A DNA stretch of 64,000 nt from Anniella stebbinsi (lineage: Eukaryota; Chordata; Lepidosauria; Squamata; Anniellidae). The stretch lies in the NCBI GenBank assembly GCA_029215795.1, contig JARDYH010000005.1, positions 162,031,814 to 162,095,813 on the forward strand, given 5' to 3'. The translations under genes and the position numbers were made by a program. Position 1 is the stretch's first letter, and every line of letters begins with the position of its first letter. Shown here piece after piece: positions 31,454 through 41,545 of the stretch. The notes beneath the pieces are model-generated. The model had not been told where the DNA came from, did not search any database, and worked only from the letters and a program-made list of their open reading frames with translations.

Positions 31454-33214
31454 CTAGGCAGTTCCCCCAGTCTGTTGGGAGTGTCTAGGCCGGACGGTCC
31501 GGTTATGACAAGGGGGAGGCTGTCGCATGTCTCCACCTCGCCTCATCTAATTTTGAAAGTACGTTTACAAACTTCCCCTGGTACAGTTGGCGAGTTTTTT
31601 GTGTTAGTGGATTCAGGAGCTTCCAACAGTTTCATGGATCTACGCTTTGCACAACGCCATAGGGTGGCTGTGGAGTCCCTGCCACGCCCATTATATGTTA
31701 AGACAATTGACGGTCGCCTTCTGGAGGAGGGGGCGGTGACCAAAATTACAGTCCCCCTTTCTATGTCGGTGCAAAGGCATAAGGAACTGATCCAATTTAA
31801 CGTGACGAGGATGTCGCGTTTTGCACTGGTCCTTGGCATGTCTTGGCTCACGCAGCATAATCCTTATATCTCGTGGGCATTACATAGAGTGTCATTCCCC
31901 TCACCCTATTGTCTTCATCATTGCCTTGAGACTGGCACTATACCGCTTGCTCAGGCAGAGTCGCGAGTGGCTCCTGAGGTCTCTGCAGCTGCGCACATCC
32001 GTTCCTCGTCTCTGGCTGTTCTTCCTTCAAAATATGAAGCCTTTAGGGATGTGTTTGATGAGACGGAGGCGGATCAGTTGCCTCCACATCACAATTATGA
32101 TTGTGCCATAGATTTGGTCCCAGGGGCACAAATTCCGGTAGGCAGGTTGTATCCAATGTCGGGCCCAGAATTGGAAGCTCTAAGGGGGTTCCTTGATAAA
32201 AATTTGAGGCGTGGCTTTATTCGTCCATTGTCCTCCCCTGCAGGAGCGGCGTCCTTTTTTATAACAAAACGCTCGGGGGAGAAACATCTGGTTCATGATT
32301 ATAGAAGCATCAATAGAATCACAGTGAGAGATAAATACCCCCTTCCCCTGATCCCAGAGATGTTAGAGCGGTTGAGTAAGGCAACTGTGTTTACCAAATT
32401 AGATCTAAGAGGGGCTTATAATTTGGTTCGCATTCGTAAGGGGGATGAATGGAAAAGTGCGTTCTTGACACGATATGGCTCTTTTGAGTATTTGGTAATG
32501 AGTTATGGCCTGGTAAATGCCCCAGCTACGTTCTGTAGGTTCATGAATGATATCTTTCGAGATTATCTAGATACATTTTTGATTATTTATTTAGATTATT
32601 TTTTTATTTTTTCAAGAAATGCGCAGGAGCATCAGGCTCACGTGGAAGCCGTACTTCGGCGCCTGCGGGAGCATAAGCTGTTTGCTAAATTGGAGAAATG
32701 CGCATTTGACTTAACAACATTGGATTTTTTAGGATATCGTATTTCCACGGAAGGGCTTCAAATGGATCCGGCGAAAGTGCAGGCTGTTTTGTCCTGGCAG
32801 GCGCCAGCCTCTTGGAAGGACTTACAAAGGTTTCTAGGGTTTGCTAATTTTTATAGAAGGTTTCTGCCAGGTTTTTCTAGACTTACAGCCCCTCTTTCGA
32901 ACCTGCTCAAAGGCCAGCGCTCCGGCATTAGGTGGTCCCCGGTGGCACAGGAGGCTTTTGATAGGCTGAAAGGGTTATTTAGTTCAGAACCACTCCTTTG
33001 TCATCCTGATACACAGAAACCGTTTGTGGTGCAAACGGATGCGTCTGATGTGGCGCTGGGGGCGATCCTCTTGCAGCCTGGTGAAGCGGGAGGGGAGTTA
33101 AGACCCTGTGCGTATCACTCCCAAAAGTTGACTTGTTCTGAACGGAACTATACCATTTGGGAGAAGGAGCTCCTGGCTATAAAGGCTGCGTTGAAACTTG
33201 GAGGCACCTGTTAG
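31454..33214 (+). pseudogene. pol: Gypsy Pol part 1: protease, reverse transcriptase, RNase H start
   Basis: In the same frame as gag after a single TGA; there is no ATG near the start and the first usual initiator is a TTG at 31475. Counting from 31475: aspartic protease LVDSGAS at about 44-50, RT motif LDLRGAYN at about 309-316, and YLDY at 372-375 where the catalytic YxDD is expected, so one active-site Asp is lost. RNase H begins with QTDASD near 525. The frame runs off at 33214 because of a shift near 33195. The product would be a polyprotein cleaved by the element's protease. Confidence 0.9.
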
Positions 33215-33590
33215 AAGGGGCGCGTTACCCAGTGGAAGTTAGAACAGATCACCGGAATTTGGAACATTTGTTGACAGCTCAAGCGCTGAACCAGAGGCAG
33301 ATCCGCTGGTCGAACTTTTTTTCCCATTTTGAGTTAATGATTCGGCATGTCAGGGCCTCGGATAATCAACAAGCAGATGCGCTGTCTCGCAAACCAGAAT
33401 TCCTCATGCCTGCGGGGGAGACCCTGGTGCCCCCTCCTCTGCTCCCTGTACACACTTTGGGGGCAGCGGGGGGCTTCTTGTCATGGGAGGCTGAACTCAG
33501 ACGCGCGCAGGCGCAGGATGCCTTTGTCCGTCATACTGTAGCGGACCTGAGATTGCAAGAAGGGTTGTCTTCGGGCTCCCCCTTTTCATT
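33196..33590 (+). pseudogene. pol: Gypsy Pol part 2: RNase H end and linker
   Basis: Continues RNase H in another frame (TWRHLLEGARYPVEV, then TDHRNLEHLL and QADALSR) up to the region before integrase. A second frame change occurs at the G run near 33590. Frame breaks at both ends. Confidence 0.85.
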
Positions 33591-34292
33591 ATGGGGGGGT
33601 TGTTGTGTTATAGGCAGCGGCTATATGTCCCTTCTGCAGCATTACGAGCAAAAGTGCTGCGTCAGTGTCATGACTCGCCGACGGCAGGACACTTTGGTGT
33701 GTACAAGACTGTTGCTGCCATAGCTCGAGATTTTTGGTGGCCTCGCCTCCTGAGGTCGGTGATCTCGTATGTGGGGTCCTGTGATATCTGTCAGCATGCC
33801 AAATCAGTGCCTGGCAAGCCTGTGGGGTTGTTACATCCATTGCCCACGCCTTCAGGGCCCTGGACGTCCCTTTCCTTGGATTTTGTGACTGATTTGCCGT
33901 GCTCCCGCGGCCACACTACCATTTTAGTGGTCGTAGATCTATTTTCAAAGATGGCGCATTTTGTCCCTTGCGCAGGGTTGCCTTCAGCCAAAGAAACCGC
34001 TATACTGTTTTTGTGGCATGTTTTTCGTTTGCATGGTTGGCCGGACAGGTTGGTCTCAGATCGGGGTGCTCAGTTCACAGCGCATTTTTGGAAAGAACTG
34101 CTCTCCTTACTACGGGTGGAACTCCGTCTGTCTTCAGCGTATCATCCTCAAACCGATGGCCAGACGGAGCGCACGAACGCAACGCTGGAACAATACCTAC
34201 GGAGCTACGTTAATTATCAGCAGGACGATTGGGTGCAGCTCTTACATCTGGCAGAGTTTGCTTATAACAACGCCACTCATGCTTCCACCTGA
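33591..34292 (+). pseudogene. pol: Gypsy Pol part 3: integrase
   Basis: Zinc-binding HHCC region (HDSPTAGHFG ... CDICQHAK) and then the DDE core: LSLDF, VSDRGAQF and QTDGQTER supply the three acidic residues, all intact. The frame ends at TGA 34290-34292 and stays open in the same frame afterwards, so this is a single nonsense codon. Confidence 0.88.
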
Positions 34293-35330
34293 CAGGCTCC
34301 GTTTTTTGTGAATTATGGGTTTCATCCTAGGGCTTTTCCATCCTCCATAGGTGTGGCTAGGGTGCCTGCTGTTCAAGAGTTTGTGGATGAATTGCATGCT
34401 CTACATCGTGTGCTTCAGGAACAAATTGAGCATGCTAAACAGACGTACAAAACAACAGCAGACAGCCGCAGGGCGCTGGGTGCTCCTTTAGCGGTCGGAG
34501 ATTGGGCTTGGTTGTCAACGCGACACTTTCCCATGAAGGCGTTGAGCAGAAAGCTGGCAGCTCATAGGGCCGGTCCTTTTCTGATTACAGCCCAGATTAA
34601 TCCTGTGGCGTTCAGGCTGGCCCTTCCTCCTTCGCTTAAAATTCACCCGGTGTTTCACCGGTCGTTGCTTTCCCCTGTGAGGTCCGGGGATCCCCATCGC
34701 TCCTCTGCAGACCCCCCTCCCCCTGTGATGGTTGACGGGGAGGAGGAATTCGAGGTGGCTCAGATCCTGGATTCCCGTCTGTTTCGAGGGAAAGTGCAAT
34801 ATTTAATACAATGGAAGGGGTATGGACCTGAGGAGCGCTCTTGGGAACCTATAGATAGTGTGCACGCCCCGGAGCTGGCGCGTGACTTTCATTGCAGATA
34901 TCCTCACAAACCAGCTCCAGAGACGCACTGTCGTAGTTTCGGGGGGAGGCGTGTTGAGGGGGGGGATGATGTTGTGTTTAACCTTCATGTTTCTGAGCAG
35001 GAGAAGCAGCTGTCAGATGGCTTAGCACAAGCAGACAGGGATCTTGAGTTTGATCCGGATCCTGGTACTGAAGAGGAAGCACTTCACAGCCCCTCTCTTC
35101 CAGCTGATGAGAATCAACGCTCTGAAATGAGTACTGATCTCACTGACTCTCCAGCAGGTGTAACCACGCCCGTGTCCTCTGGGGGAGAAAACACTTTAAA
35201 AGATGCGAAGGAACGTAGGCATCTGAGGAGAACCGAGACGAGAGAGAGACCACGCCGGTCAGAGCAATTACGAGTGAAAGAGCAAGCAGACCTCAGAGAC
35301 GAAGAGTTGTCGAAGAAGCGAGTTCGTTAG
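34293..35330 (+). pseudogene. pol: Gypsy Pol part 4: integrase C-terminus and chromodomain, running into the 3' LTR
   Basis: Same frame as part 3. It includes the GPY/F-like module (LAAHRAGPFLI) and a chromodomain with FEVAQILDSR, YLIQWKGY and SWEP; the aromatic residues that bind methyl-lysine are present. Such domains direct chromovirus integration to heterochromatin. The frame does not stop before the 3' LTR: it continues about 360 nt into it and ends at 35330. Confidence 0.85.
34955..34969 (+). promoter_or_regulatory. Polypurine tract of the Gypsy element
   Basis: A G-rich purine run directly before the 3' LTR at 34970, the expected plus-strand primer site. Confidence 0.6.
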
Positions 35331-35483
35331 TTATTGTTAATTTCAACGTTTTGTTTACCTTGCTTCATTTAAGTGCTTCCTGAATTGCACAGCTTTGTTT
35401 TGCCTGAATTAAAGGCGTTGTTTAGTTCAGAGCTTAAGTTTTCTTTCTTTCAAATACACCAAAATCAGTTGCCTTTCACAACA
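34970..35483 (+). repeat. Gypsy 3' LTR
   Basis: 514 bp, TG...CA ended, followed by the target duplication ctagt at 35484-35488. Confidence 0.93.
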
Positions 35484-35488
35484 CTAGT

Positions 35489-36045
35489 GAGAAATAACTG
35501 CTACAAACCTTTAGTCCATTTTGTTCCATGGCTGTTTGCAGGGTAATAGTATTTTATATTCTTTCTGAATGCTAGATTGCTAGTTTGTTGTACTAGATTT
35601 TCCTGTACTAGATTTTTCTGCACTTGTCAAGTGCTTCATATGTTCAGTGCGGAATCTGTGAGTACGGATATGAGAAAGGTGATGGGGAAAGAATGTTAAA
35701 TGTTAGGAAAGGTGAGACTATGGTCATCCAGTGAAGGATTTGCAGTCAGAAAAGATATTTGAGGGAAAGGGAGACTGTATGACATGAAGTATAGCAAAAG
35801 CTTTAAAGTACAGCAAAAGCTACAAAAGTAGGAGTGAAGTTAATTTCAGATACATTGAACGTCTCAGTGATTTTAACATTAAGATGTTATGTAGAACAGG
35901 TTTGTCTTAATAGTGTGCTGTGAAATCAGACATGTGACCAAGGCCACCTTTGGGTGGCATGTCCCTTTGGGGGCCGGCCATGTTGGTGGACACACACCCT
36001 TGGGGCGGCAATGTTGTCCTCCTTTTTGGTTTCCAAAATATGGTC
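35489..36045. repeat. Duplicated block B, copy 2, right part
   Basis: Matches 21490-22075. It ends in ccaaaatatggtcaccct, where a fragment of the 320-bp MITE family follows. Confidence 0.8.
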
Positions 36046-36051
36046 ACCCTA

Positions 36052-36155
36052 ACCAGGAACTAAGTGCATACGAATGACACTGGCCAAAATTTCCTTATCT
36101 CTACAACTGTTCAAGTTACATGAGCCCTGACCTGGATTTTATCTGGTCAGCTTAC
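36052..36155. mobile_element. Fragment of palindromic hAT-like MITE
   Basis: One arm, from accaggaactaagtgcata to gattttatctggtcagc, of the 7079-7390 family. Confidence 0.7.
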
Positions 36156-36716
36156 CCTAGATGTCACGATCCCAGAGCCCTGCACCAACAGAAGGAGGGC
36201 AGCTGCTCTGAACAGCCCCACTGGCCACTTTCTCATTGCAGCAAAAGCAGAAGCCACCAAGGGAAAGAGGTTAGTTGAGCACCTGGTGGAGGTGGGGTGG
36301 GCTCTCCGAGCAGGGCAGGTGGTGGGGTGGGGGAGCAGGTGCTTCTTTACATTCATGGTGTGGCCAGCTCTGCCCCCCTGTGCTTCCCCCCACATCATCC
36401 CCTTCAGTTTCCTCACCTCTGCATCAGCATCTTTCTTCTTTCTTTCCTGACCTTGCTGCTCCCTGTCTGGCACCACCAGGAGCTCCTCTGCCTCCCTGAT
36501 TTGGAGGCCCAGCAGCTCCACCTCCTCCTCCTCCTCCTGTGACCATTGAGCCTGGCTGGGGAGATAACCGGCTGTGTGCAGATACCCCCTGCCATGGTAA
36601 TGGCGTGTCAGATCTACATGTGCTTTCCAGAGGCCTGGAAAACCTGCACACTGCAGCCACCCCCTCCCAATCGAGGCTTGCACGGGCCTCTTAATGCAAG
36701 CGGAGTCCCTTTTCAA
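36147..36716 (-). other. Unrecognised 189-codon frame, glutamate-rich
   Basis: Open on the minus strand. The middle (about 65-110) is rich in Glu, Gln and Lys and could form a coiled coil. There is no known motif, promoter or polyadenylation signal, and the C-terminal part extends into the MITE fragment. It may be a chance frame in GC-rich DNA. Confidence 0.2.
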
Positions 36717-36829
36717 GCCTTGATTTACAAAGCGGGGTGGGTGGAGCAGTCATCTTCCTTCCCTGCCTCTCCCAGAAGTCTCAAGTCTCATAATCCAAAG
36801 TAATTATGATGAACTGATGAAATGAAATA

Positions 36830-37137
36830 TACTCTCTCTGTCAGCAAAAGGTAAAAATCTCCAAGCTATTTGAGTCTTCGGAGGAGGTGTTCTCCTATCC
36901 AGCAATGGGTCTAAGACCTCATTAAAGTCCACCCCCACAACCAGATAATCATAAGCCATATCAACCAATTTGCTAAATCAATGATGAAACATAACTGGGC
37001 AATCAGTATTAGGCCAATATAAATTGATCATAGCAAATAGTTTCTCCATATACTTCCAAAATGGATTCAAAAAATGTCCCTCTGTGTCAAGAATCACCCA
37101 CTGAACTACAATGGAAAGTCGACTATGAATTAAAATT
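36830..37137 (-). pseudogene. L1 ORF2 endonuclease fragment
   Basis: Minus-strand translation gives WVILDTEG, then NLYWPNTDCPVMF, then YLVVGVDFNEVLDPLLDRR, the order of L1 endonuclease motifs (dkeGR, YAPN, GDFNxVLDP.LDR). GDFN is VDFN, and TGA interrupts after MFHH. It is an isolated fragment. Confidence 0.75.
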
Positions 37138-37272
37138 AGAGGTGTGAGAATGTGGCCTCTCGATATTCTCCACCCTGTATGTAAGCAGAGAAATGTACAC
37201 TACACATGCATTTTTTCTTTTTCTATCTTTACTATTTTGATGGTATATTTTGTTAAAATTTTCAAAAAATTG

Positions 37273-37314
<42 letters not shown>
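37273..37314. repeat. (AAT)n microsatellite
   Basis: About 13 AAT units. Confidence 0.95.
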
Positions 37315-37316
<2 letters not shown>

Positions 37317-38422
37317 TAGAAGTTGACTTTAGGTTGTTTCTGCCCTGGCATTTAGGGGTGGGGTGGGGTGAGGGTACTGTCTGCAGTTTTCTGTCTATTA
37401 CACATCTCTCCTTTGCTCTGCAGTCTCCCATGCTGCCTGCAGTTCTTGATCTGAAAAGGCCCCATGAGAGGAATGAATTCATGATGTCTTCCCCTGGGCA
37501 GGAAATGAGGGAAGCCAAGGAGGCTGCAGGCTGTCAGAGAGATGATTGTCCAATGACAGACAGAACTCTCACACGTGCCCCTCAGCCATCTCATGTGTAA
37601 TTCTCCATTGAATTTCTTTTCCAAATCAGTTTCTTTTCTATCAAATTGAATGACAGTGGTCAAAAGATACAATGGAGAAAGTTTTGGCACAGCAGTAAAA
37701 AACACAGAGAGAGAGACCAGTTGCTACTCAGACCTGTGAAGTCTGCTGCCATATCTTGGTGACTATGGAGTAATTTTGGAGATGCATTCATTTTGGAGTT
37801 ATAGAATCATTGTTAGGGTGACCATAAGGAAAGGAGGACAAGGCTCCTGTATCTTTAATACAGTAATATTAGGAATGACATAAGAGAGAAGAAGCTGGAG
37901 TAGGGGATCCATTTCATCTTGATCTCCCTAGCTGATTCTGAAATTCTGTGGGACATGGATTTCCTGCCTGCAGCCTAGATCGGGTAGTGCTCTCTTAAAA
38001 AAGGAGCTCTCTCCAAAGTGCCCAATGCATCCCTGATTCATCGGGAAGTCCACCTTCTCACTCCCAGTGGCACCAGCTACTATTGTCCCACATCCTCTTT
38101 CTCATCTCTGTCTGTCAACTGCTTGTTTGACAAGCAGAGAGCGTGGACTCAAGAAGGCAGAGGAGCCTTTCACCACCACCACCATGGTTCCGTTGCCTCT
38201 TGCTCTGATGAAAGGAAGCAGATTGCAATGTTGGAGAATAGAGGCATCTCCAGGGGTTCTTGTCAGTGTGCCTCTGGTGGGATGTGGCCCCCGGGGATAT
38301 GTCCAATGAAGCCTATCCTTGATGCCGAACCTGTCTCTCCCACCAGGCTTCTGCGTTTCCTCATGCACACATAGCAACAGGTGGTAAAAAAACATTCTTA
38401 AGTCATCTTTTGTCTTTCTCAG
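37315..38422. other. Intron sequence, no exon recognised
   Basis: A 50-bp MITE end (agggtgaccataaggaaagg) lies at 37814-37866. The plus frame 38018-38374 and other frames here carry no domain. Confidence 0.45.
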
Positions 38423-38533
38423 CTAAAGGTCTCAGGTGTTACATGCATATGTTTCCAGGTGAGAGGCCAATGAAAGGGACAGCTCATCATGGGGAGCTCT
38501 GTCAGTCAACATACATTCAGAATCTCCCTTCCG
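38423..38533 (+). CDS. Ly6-like gene candidate exon 2
   Basis: Preceded by tttgtctttctcag and followed by gtatgt; 111 nt, phase 1 at both ends, so it joins exon 1 in frame. It encodes KGLRCYMHMFPGE near its start, the LxCY opening of three-finger domains, and ELCQSTYIQN near its end. Only two cysteines are present where the fold normally needs about five in this exon, and His stands at two likely cysteine places. Either the gene is decaying or the exon is misidentified. No better candidate was seen between exons 1 and 3. Confidence 0.42.
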
Positions 38534-39254
38534 GTATGTATTATTTCGTAGGGTTCCCATGAGCATGAGACTGGGCCTTTGAGGCAGCAACACCCCTCCC
38601 TGCATCCGGCCCTCACAGACCCAGTCGGGCACCCCAGCAGTGAGTGTGGACAATAGGGGTGTGCTCTCCGCCCCGGGATTATCTGGTAACCATGAACATC
38701 CACAGAGCATTCAATCTTCCAGAGCAGAGATTGGCCACTTCTAAACCCATAAAATAATTTCAGATTGGAGATGATTGAATTTATCACACTATTTTGTGTG
38801 TGTAGTGTGTCTAATTGAAAACCTCCCAGTAAGGAACATGGGGTGGTGAGGTGGTGTAGTTTTCATAATAGATAGTGACATCTGTGGCTAGCCAATTAGG
38901 AATTGCCACAGCACTCTCCCTCCCTGTTCTGTGCAAAATTAGATTAGGGGGTGTTTGGTTGCAAAGTGAGATTTAGAGAAGGACAGAGAGGAGAGAGGGG
39001 GGAAGGAGGGAGGGGGGAGGGAGGGAGATCTACAAAATCTTCTACACCTGAGTCAGACAGGCTCTTTATTATTTCAGTTAAACTATCACTCCTATTGCCT
39101 GGCTGGGCTTCTAGTGCGGGGGGGGGGTTGTTTCCTCATACCTGACTGACAATGGGATAGGGGTGCCTCCTCCTCTTCGTCCTGCAAGACTCCTGTCCTC
39201 TCTGAGATTGGGCAAGCTGTGTGCTGCTGTTGTGGCATTCGTTGAGATATTTAC
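38534..39254. other. Intron sequence, no gene
   Basis: A purine-rich gggaggg tract at 38990-39030. Ends with the MITE target site atatttac at 39247-39254. Confidence 0.5.
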
Positions 39255-39517
39255 TAGGGATGTGCACTGGATCGGACCCGATCCACGATCCGAGTCCGGT
39301 CCAGTGGGAAATCGGATAAATTATCCGATTTCCGATCCCGCAGCTGGATCGGCCGATCCAATCCGAACCGGTCCGAAAAAGCTCCGAACCGGTTCGGCGG
39401 ATCGGCGGATCGGCGGATCGGCGGGCGCCCACTGGCGCCCACCGCCGCTTCCATTGGCGGGCGCCAGCGGGCGCCCGCCGATGAAAGTGGACAGCGGGGG
39501 GGGGAGGAGGGGGGCAC

Positions 39518-41135
39518 TTACCTTCTCGGCCCGGTGGCTCCCGTCCGGCGCCGGCGCCTACTACTACTAGCAGGCTCCGCGGCCTGCTCTAGGGTGGCGC
39601 GCCGGGTGATGTCATCACCCGGCGCGCTACTCTAGAGCAGGCCGCGGAGCCTGCTGGTAGTAGTAGGCGCCCGCGCCGGACGGGAGCCACCGGGCCGGGA
39701 AGGTAAGGAGGGGGTGCGTGGAGGGGAGGAGGGGGCGCGCGGAGGGGGGAGGGGGGCCCTTACCTTTCCGGCCCGGCGGCTCCCGTCCGGCGCCTACTAC
39801 TCCCAGCAGGCTCCGCGGCCTGCTCTAGGATGGCGCGCCGGGTGATGTCATCACCCGGCGCGCTACTCTAGAGCAGGCCGCGGAGCCTGCTGGACGTAGT
39901 AGGCGCCGGCGCCGGACGGGAGCCGCCGGGCCGGAAAGGTAAGGAGGGGGTGCGTGGAGGGGAGGAGGGGGCGCGCGGAGGGGGGAGGGGGGCCCTTACC
40001 TTTCCGGCCCGGCGGCTCCCGTCCGGCGCCGGCGCCTACTACTCCCAGCAGGCTCCGCGGCCTGCTCTAGGATGGCGCGCCGGGTGATGTCATCACCCGG
40101 CGCGCTACTCTAGAGCAGGCCGCGGAGCCTGCTGGAAGTAGTAGGCGCCGGCGCCGGACGGGAGCCGCCGGGCCGGAAAGGTAAGGAGGGGGTGCGTGGA
40201 GGGGAGGAGGGGGCGCGCGGAGGGGGGAGGGGGGCCCTTACCTGCCCGGCCCGGCGGCTCCCGTCCGGCGCCGGCGCCTACTACTCCCAGCAGGCTCCGC
40301 GGCCTGCTCTAGGATGGCGCGCCGGGTGATGTCATCACCCGGCGTGCTACTCTAGAGCAGGCCGCGGAGCCTGCTGGAAGTAGTAGGCGCCGGCGCCGGA
40401 CGGGAGCCGCCGGGCCGGAAAGGTAAGGAGGGGGTGCGTGGAGGGGAGGAGGGGGCGCGCGGAGGGGGGAGGGGGGCCCTTACCTGCCCGGCCCGGCGGC
40501 TCCCGTCCGGCGCCGGCGCCTACTACTCCCAGCAGGCTCCGCGGCCTGCTCTAGGATGGCGCGCCGGGTGATGTCATCACCCGGCGCGCTACTCTAGAGC
40601 AGGCCGCGGAGCCTGCTGGAAGTAGTAGGCGCCGGCGCCGGACGGGAGCCGCCGGGCCGGAAAGGTAAGGAGGGGGTGCGTGGAGGGGAGGAGGGGGCGC
40701 GCGGAGGGGGGAGGGGGGCCCTTACCTTTCCGGCCCGGCGGCTCCCGTCCGGCGCCGGCGCCTACTACTCCCAGCAGGCTCCGCGGCCTGCTCTAGGATG
40801 GCGCGCCGGGTGATGTCATCACCCGGCGCGCTACTCTAGAGTAGGCCGCGGAGCCTGCTGGAAGTAGTAGGCGCCGGCGCCAGACGGGAGCCGCCGGGCC
40901 GGAAAGGTAAGGAGGGGGTGCGTGGAGGGGAGGAGGGGGCGCGGAGGGGGGAGGGGGGCCCTTACCTGCCCGGCCCGGCGGCTCCCGTCCGGCGCCGGCG
41001 CCTACTACTACCAGCAGGCTCCGCGGCCTGCTCCAGGGTGGCGCGCCGGGTGATGTCATCACCCGGCGCGCTACTCGAGAGTAGGCCGCGGAGCCCGCTG
41101 GTAGTAGCCGCCGGCGCCGGACGGGCCGAGAAGGT
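39518..41135. repeat. Seven tandem palindromes, period 236-242 bp, with outward splice donors
   Basis: Centres gtgatgtcatcac start at 39606, 39842, 40084, 40326, 40568, 40810 and 41050. Each centre is flanked by inverted arms of about 80-90 bp (ggcgcgc, gcaggc-ccgcgg, ggcgccggcgcc). Both arm ends read AAGGTAAG going outward: plus-strand GT at 39703, 39939, 40181, 40423, 40665, 40907 and 41134, and minus-strand equivalents (cttacc) such as 39517-39522 and 39760-39764. G-rich spacers of about 60 bp separate the units. Confidence 0.85.
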
Positions 41136-41333
41136 AAGTGGTGGGGAAGGGGGCTTACCCCCCCCCCCGGAGCCGTCCGCTTCTATCCGCTGGCGCCCGC
41201 GGGCGCCAGCGGATGGAAGCGGGCGGCCCCAGGGGGGTAGGGAGCGCGGGGGAGGGGGTTTACCTGCCGGGGCCGTCCACAGCGGACGGCCCCGGGGGGG
41301 GAGGGAGTTAGGCCCCCCCTTACCCACCCGCCG

Positions 41334-41389
41334 CCATTTTTTCCTCATAGACTTGCATTGCAATGCAAGTCTATGGGGAAAAAAATGGC
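41334..41389. repeat. Near-perfect 27-bp-arm palindrome near the right end of the element
   Basis: Arms ccattttttcctcatagac and the complement meet at gcattgcaatgc. The same palindrome is at 53797-53852 in the other hAT MITE, which has the opposite orientation. Confidence 0.8.
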
Positions 41390-41545
41390 GGCCGATCCAA
41401 AAATTTACGATTTTTGGGTCGGGATCGGACTCGATCCGGTCCGGGGGGCCTCCGATTTTGTCCGAACCGGTCCGGGACAAAATTGGAGGTCCCGATCCGG
41501 GTCCCGATCCGATCCGGGGGGTCCGTGCACACCCCTAATATTTAC

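Larger units (their letters stand above)
29959..35483 (+). mobile_element. Gypsy (chromovirus) LTR retrotransposon, 5525 bp, inactive
   Basis: Two LTRs of 520 and 514 bp start TGTTGTG and end CAACA. A 5-bp target duplication, ctagt, occurs at 29954-29958 and 35484-35488, and the empty site is preserved in block B copy 1. Internal order is gag, protease, RT, RNase H, integrase, chromodomain, as in vertebrate chromoviruses of the Sushi-ichi type. By eye the LTRs differ at about 14 positions plus one 6-bp indel, so the insertion is fairly recent. Damage to the pol frame and the RT active site make it inactive. I see no canonical tRNA primer site just after the 5' LTR. Confidence 0.95.
39255..41537 (+). 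mobile_element. Non-autonomous hAT element of 2283 bp with seven CRE-like palindromes
   Basis: Ends TAGGGATGTGCAC and GTGCACACCCCTA. The 8-bp target duplication atatttac is at 39247-39254 and 41538-41545. The terminal 150 bp are GATCC-rich like the autonomous hAT copies in this window. The interior is a tandem array of GC-rich palindromes and has no transposase, so it would depend on a hAT enzyme in trans. Long frames here are side effects of GC richness. Confidence 0.92.

Noticed and set aside
29959..35483. Infectious retrovirus with envelope
   Set aside because: No env frame exists; pol ends in a chromodomain, which identifies a Gypsy chromovirus.
37425..37600. Possible exon after tttgctctgcag at 37424
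   Set aside because: The phase 1 frame stops after about eight codons and no donor follows at a reasonable distance.
39254..41538. Many long frames in the GC-rich palindromes
   Set aside because: They arise because GC-rich DNA has few stops; they are overlapping, low-complexity (Pro/Arg/Gly) and repeat with the array.
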